Source of the DNA: Sedimenticola sp.
Lineage (GTDB): Bacteria > Pseudomonadota > Gammaproteobacteria > Chromatiales > Chromatiaceae
Direction: 5' to 3'
DNA length: 8,706 nucleotides
Assembly: GCA_026197195.1 (NCBI GenBank)
Contig: JAPHUG010000225.1
Location: 1-8,706 of the forward strand
In this document: positions 6,861 through 8,706 of the stretch, in pieces
Position numbering within the stretch: position 1 is the first letter of the stretch
Layout of the letters: each line of letters opens with the position of its first letter
Made by a program: the position numbers and the translations under genes
The notes under the pieces: generated by a model
What the model saw: the letters and a program-made list of their open reading frames with translations, nothing else
What the model was told of the DNA's origin: nothing
Database searches by the model: none

Positions 6861-8312
6861 ATGTCCTTGCGATTAATCAGTCTGCTACTGATTTCGCTTT
6901 TAGCACCCAATGCCATTCTGGCGGCTACAACGGGCTATGATGTGGTGACCCTGAATAACGGTGATTTCCATAATGGCACCGTAGCGCAGCCCCGCTTTAC
7001 CTTGCAGACGACCTATGGCTCCGTATCCATACCCTATGCCCGCATGGCCCGGCTTGAGCTGGGTGGTGGAGAACAACCGGACCGAATTCTGACCCATTTT
7101 GGTGACCGCTTCAGTGGCACGCTGCAGGAACGGGAACTGACCGTACTCCGGGTACTGGATCCGACCCTGCCTGTTTCAGTGGAAGATATTAGTCAAATTG
7201 AGTTTGCCCACCGCACCCTGCGACCCAAGATACACCGGACGCCGGATATTGTGATTACCCAGAGTGGTGATAATTTTTCTGCCCGGGTGATCACCGAGGC
7301 GTTGATGATCAGCGGGGAGCATGGATTAAAGGTCGCCAGTCCCGCCGATCTACAGCTACTGGATGTGGTGTCGCTGGATGAGGGAGAGGACTACCGGGCG
7401 CAGATGACCACCACCAGTGGCGAGATCGTTCAAGGCAAGTTTGCGCTGACATCGGTTAGCGTGGAGACCCGCTTTGGCACACAGCTGGATATCCCCTTTA
7501 ACCAACTGAGCCGTCTGGCCCTGCGGGTCAATCACTCCGGTAAACGCACCCGCTTTCTCTCTTTATTGCGGATCAATCCGGCTGATCTGGTTCAGGACAG
7601 GATGCGAGATGGTTCGCTTGGGCCGCCGTTGATTGTCATGGGAGGGGGCAGTTACACCCGCGGTGATCTGCAGGGCGATGGCGATGGGGATGAACGACCC
7701 GCCGTTAAGATAGAGTTGGAACCCTTTGCCATCGGTATCTATGAGGTCACCTTTGATGAGTATGACCGTTTCAGTGATGAGACCCGCCGACACAAGCCGG
7801 ATGACCAGGGGTGGGGACGGGGTAGCCGCCCGGTGGTCAACGTCTCCTGGGAGGACGCCAAGGCCTATGTGGAATGGCTGAGTCGCCGCACCGATCAGCG
7901 TTATCGCCTAGCTACCGATGCCGAGTGGGAGTATGCCGCCAGGGCAGGGACACGCAGCCGCTACTGGTGGGGCGATGACCCGGAGCCCTATCGGGCCAAC
8001 TGTGCTGAGTGCAACAGTCTCTGGGATGGCGAGAAGAGTGCACCGGTCGGTCGATTCCCACCGAATCCCCTAGGTCTGCATGACACCGCCGGGAATGTGT
8101 TTGAGTGGGTCGAGGACTGCTGGGTCGACAACTTCTCCGAGTTGTCACTGGATGGCAGGGTGCCGGAGCAGGCGGAGTGCGGTAAACGGGTGATTCGGGG
8201 CGGGGCCTGGAGCTTTCCGGTTAAAGAGGTGCGGTCTGCTAACCGCTGGCGCGACTTCCCGACCCGTAGCAGCGATGATACCGGTTTTCGGGTGGTGCGG
8301 GAGTTGGATTGA
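6861..8312 (+). CDS. exported protein with four ~41-residue repeats and a C-terminal SUMF1/FGE-like domain
   Basis: A hydrophobic signal peptide (about 1-21, ending NAILA) predicts export to the periplasm or beyond. Residues 28-222 form four similar units (28-67, 74-115, 129-171, 181-222) with the pattern GD/GE-x(2-3)-G early and a hydrophobic strand pair ending in an I/L-x-L/F triplet, for example NGDFHNGT, FGDRFSGT, SGDNFSAR and TSGEIVQG. I cannot name this repeat. Residues ~255-483 form a SUMF1/FGE-sulfatase domain (C-type-lectin-like fold): GDGDGDERPAV, YEVTFDEYDRF, PVVNVSWEDAKAYVEWLS, RLATDAEWEYAARAG, NCAEC (Cys381/Cys384), GNVFEWVEDCW, RVIRGGAW (443-450) and GFRVVREL. Formylglycine-generating enzyme cysteines are missing: Phe452 and Val457 occupy their positions. 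It is therefore unlikely to be a sulfatase-activating enzyme and may instead bind a ligand or partner. It is probably monocistronic and divergent from the kinase gene. Confidence 0.88.
   Translation: MSLRLISLLLISLLAPNAILAATTGYDVVTLNNGDFHNGTVAQPRFTLQTTYGSVSIPYARMARLELGGGEQPDRILTHFGDRFSGTLQERELTVLRVLDPTLPVSVEDISQIEFAHRTLRPKIHRTPDIVITQSGDNFSARVITEALMISGEHGLKVASPADLQLLDVVSLDEGEDYRAQMTTTSGEIVQGKFALTSVSVETRFGTQLDIPFNQLSRLALRVNHSGKRTRFLSLLRINPADLVQDRMRDGSLGPPLIVMGGGSYTRGDLQGDGDGDERPAVKIELEPFAIGIYEVTFDEYDRFSDETRRHKPDDQGWGRGSRPVVNVSWEDAKAYVEWLSRRTDQRYRLATDAEWEYAARAGTRSRYWWGDDPEPYRANCAECNSLWDGEKSAPVGRFPPNPLGLHDTAGNVFEWVEDCWVDNFSELSLDGRVPEQAECGKRVIRGGAWSFPVKEVRSANRWRDFPTRSSDDTGFRVVRELD
6942..7526 (+). 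repeat. coding region of four degenerate protein repeats
   Basis: Units encoded at 6942-7061, 7080-7205, 7245-7373 and 7401-7526 align at protein level without large gaps. Each has a G-D/E dipeptide near position 7, small or hydrophobic residues at about 11-21, and a closing hydrophobic triplet (LEL, IEF, DVV, LAL). The DNA copies are strongly diverged, so the duplication is old. Confidence 0.65.
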
Positions 8313-8390
8313 TAGGGGCCGAGGGGCCGCCTCTCTCCGACCCCGAGCTATTGTTTCGGCAAAAGTGAGCAAAACCATGGCTCCGTTATT
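8313..8390. other. gene-free spacer after the SUMF1 gene
   Basis: I see no convincing gene or canonical terminator here. A short GAGG/CCTC hairpin (8321-8333) lacks a T-tract. Together with the repeats and the gene remnant that follow, it makes up the ~390-bp non-coding end of the window. Confidence 0.5.
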
Positions 8391-8482
8391 TTAGGGGTCA
8401 GAGTCAAGCCGCGCAGGGGGATCAGCTCATTTCGCCTACAGTGGGCGGCATGACTCTGACCCCTATCACCGAGCAACAAACA
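8391..8482. repeat. palindromic repeat, copy 1
   Basis: The first of two identical 92-bp copies (the other is at 8615-8706). Its core (8392-8465, 74 bp) is an inverted repeat with 21-nt arms at 8392-8412 and 8445-8465: TAGGGGTCAGAGTCA pairs perfectly with TGACTCTGACCCCTA, then one A-A mismatch, then GCCGC with GCGGC, around a 32-nt loop. The remaining 17 bp (8466-8482) on the right are also shared. The ends resemble, from memory, the GGGGTCAGAGTC motifs near REP-associated tyrosine transposases in gammaproteobacteria, so a REP- or MITE-like non-autonomous element is likely. No transposase is present in the window. Confidence 0.85.
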
Positions 8483-8497
8483 GCCCAAGCGATCAAG

Positions 8498-8614
8498 TCA
8501 GTGACTCGGCTCCTGCCAGGGGGACTCGGGTAGGGATTTGATATAGAGATCCTGTTTCATATAGGGAATCTCAATGCCTTCGGTCATAAACCGTTTGTAG
8601 ATGGTGAAACTATA
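8498..8614 (-). pseudogene. 3' remnant of an MscS-family mechanosensitive channel gene
   Basis: The minus strand encodes 38 residues before a TGA (8498-8500). They include FTIYKRFMTEGIEIPYMKQD and then LYIKSLPESPW. This resembles the conserved C-terminal end of MscS-type channels (…GIEIPFPQRDLHI…). The reading frame is cut at its 5' side exactly at repeat copy 2, where an in-frame TAA (8615-8617) from the repeat precedes it, and no start codon fits a full domain. It is therefore either a gene disrupted by the repeat, with the rest outside the window, or a true gene end joined wrongly to a repeat at a contig edge. The family assignment rests on a short stretch recognised from memory. Confidence 0.55.
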
Positions 8615-8706
8615 TTAGGGGTCAGAGTCAAGCCGCGCAGGGGGATCAGCTCATTTCGCCTACAGTGGGCGGCATGACTCTGACCCCTATCACCGAGCAA
8701 CAAACA
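8615..8706. repeat. palindromic repeat, copy 2, reaching the window edge
   Basis: Identical over 92 bp to copy 1, in the same orientation, with start points 224 bp apart. The inverted-repeat core is 8616-8689. Identity includes 17 bp beyond the palindrome (8690-8706) and is limited only by the end of the window, so the true repeat may be longer. Left-hand flanks differ from copy 1 immediately outside (A instead of T at 8614). Confidence 0.85.

Noticed and set aside
8145..8378. 77-codon open frame on the minus strand over the end of the SUMF1 gene and the spacer
   Set aside because: Most of it is antisense to the conserved SUMF1 C-terminus, with no Shine-Dalgarno support or recognisable domain.
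8391..8706. CRISPR array
   Set aside because: Only two copies, 92 bp each with long inverted arms, separated by 132 bp that encode a gene fragment; no spacer structure and no cas genes.

Overview
The window looks like the chromosome of a gammaproteobacterium. The order gpmI-envC-ctpA-yibQ on one strand is the arrangement known from Pseudomonas; E. coli has gpmI-envC-yibQ without ctpA. Coding is dense and moderately GC-rich, and start sites have ordinary Shine-Dalgarno sequences. A free-living or symbiotic sulfur oxidiser would fit, but that is only an impression. No gene here fixes the lineage.

Layout. Positions 104-5624 (+) hold five tightly packed genes, probably one operon: gpmI (phosphoglycerate mutase), envC (activator of murein amidases), ctpA (periplasmic processing protease), yibQ (divergent polysaccharide deacetylase) and yajL (DJ-1/PfpI family). 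Gene borders are a 1-nt overlap (gpmI/envC), 23 nt (envC/ctpA), 1 nt (ctpA/yibQ) and a 55-nt out-of-frame overlap (yibQ/yajL). The operon couples a glycolytic enzyme to envelope proteins that control septal peptidoglycan splitting and proteolysis. Convergent to it, and sharing 4 nt at the stops, is a PfkA-family phosphofructokinase (5621-6745, -). A probable intrinsic terminator for the plus-strand operon lies inside the last codons of that kinase gene. Divergent from the kinase is an exported protein (6861-8312, +) with four ~41-residue repeats followed by a SUMF1/FGE-like domain. The last ~390 bases hold no intact gene. They contain two identical 92-bp copies of a palindromic repeat, and between them the last 38 codons of an MscS-like channel gene on the minus strand.

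Main points of interest. (1) ctpA is interrupted by one in-frame TAG at codon 149, inside the PDZ domain, while everything after it, including the Ser/Lys/Gln active site, is intact. This could be a recent nonsense mutation, a consensus error or amber readthrough. (2) The phosphofructokinase has GGGG where E. coli PfkA has GGDG, together with the Lys typical of PPi-type enzymes, so its phosphoryl donor cannot be read simply from sequence. (3) The exported SUMF1 protein carries a four-fold repeat that I cannot assign to a named family and lacks the two formylglycine-generating cysteines. (4) The terminal palindromic repeat flanks a truncated gene and coincides with the window edge. I found no CRISPR array, tRNA, rRNA, intact transposase or recognisable new multi-gene system.
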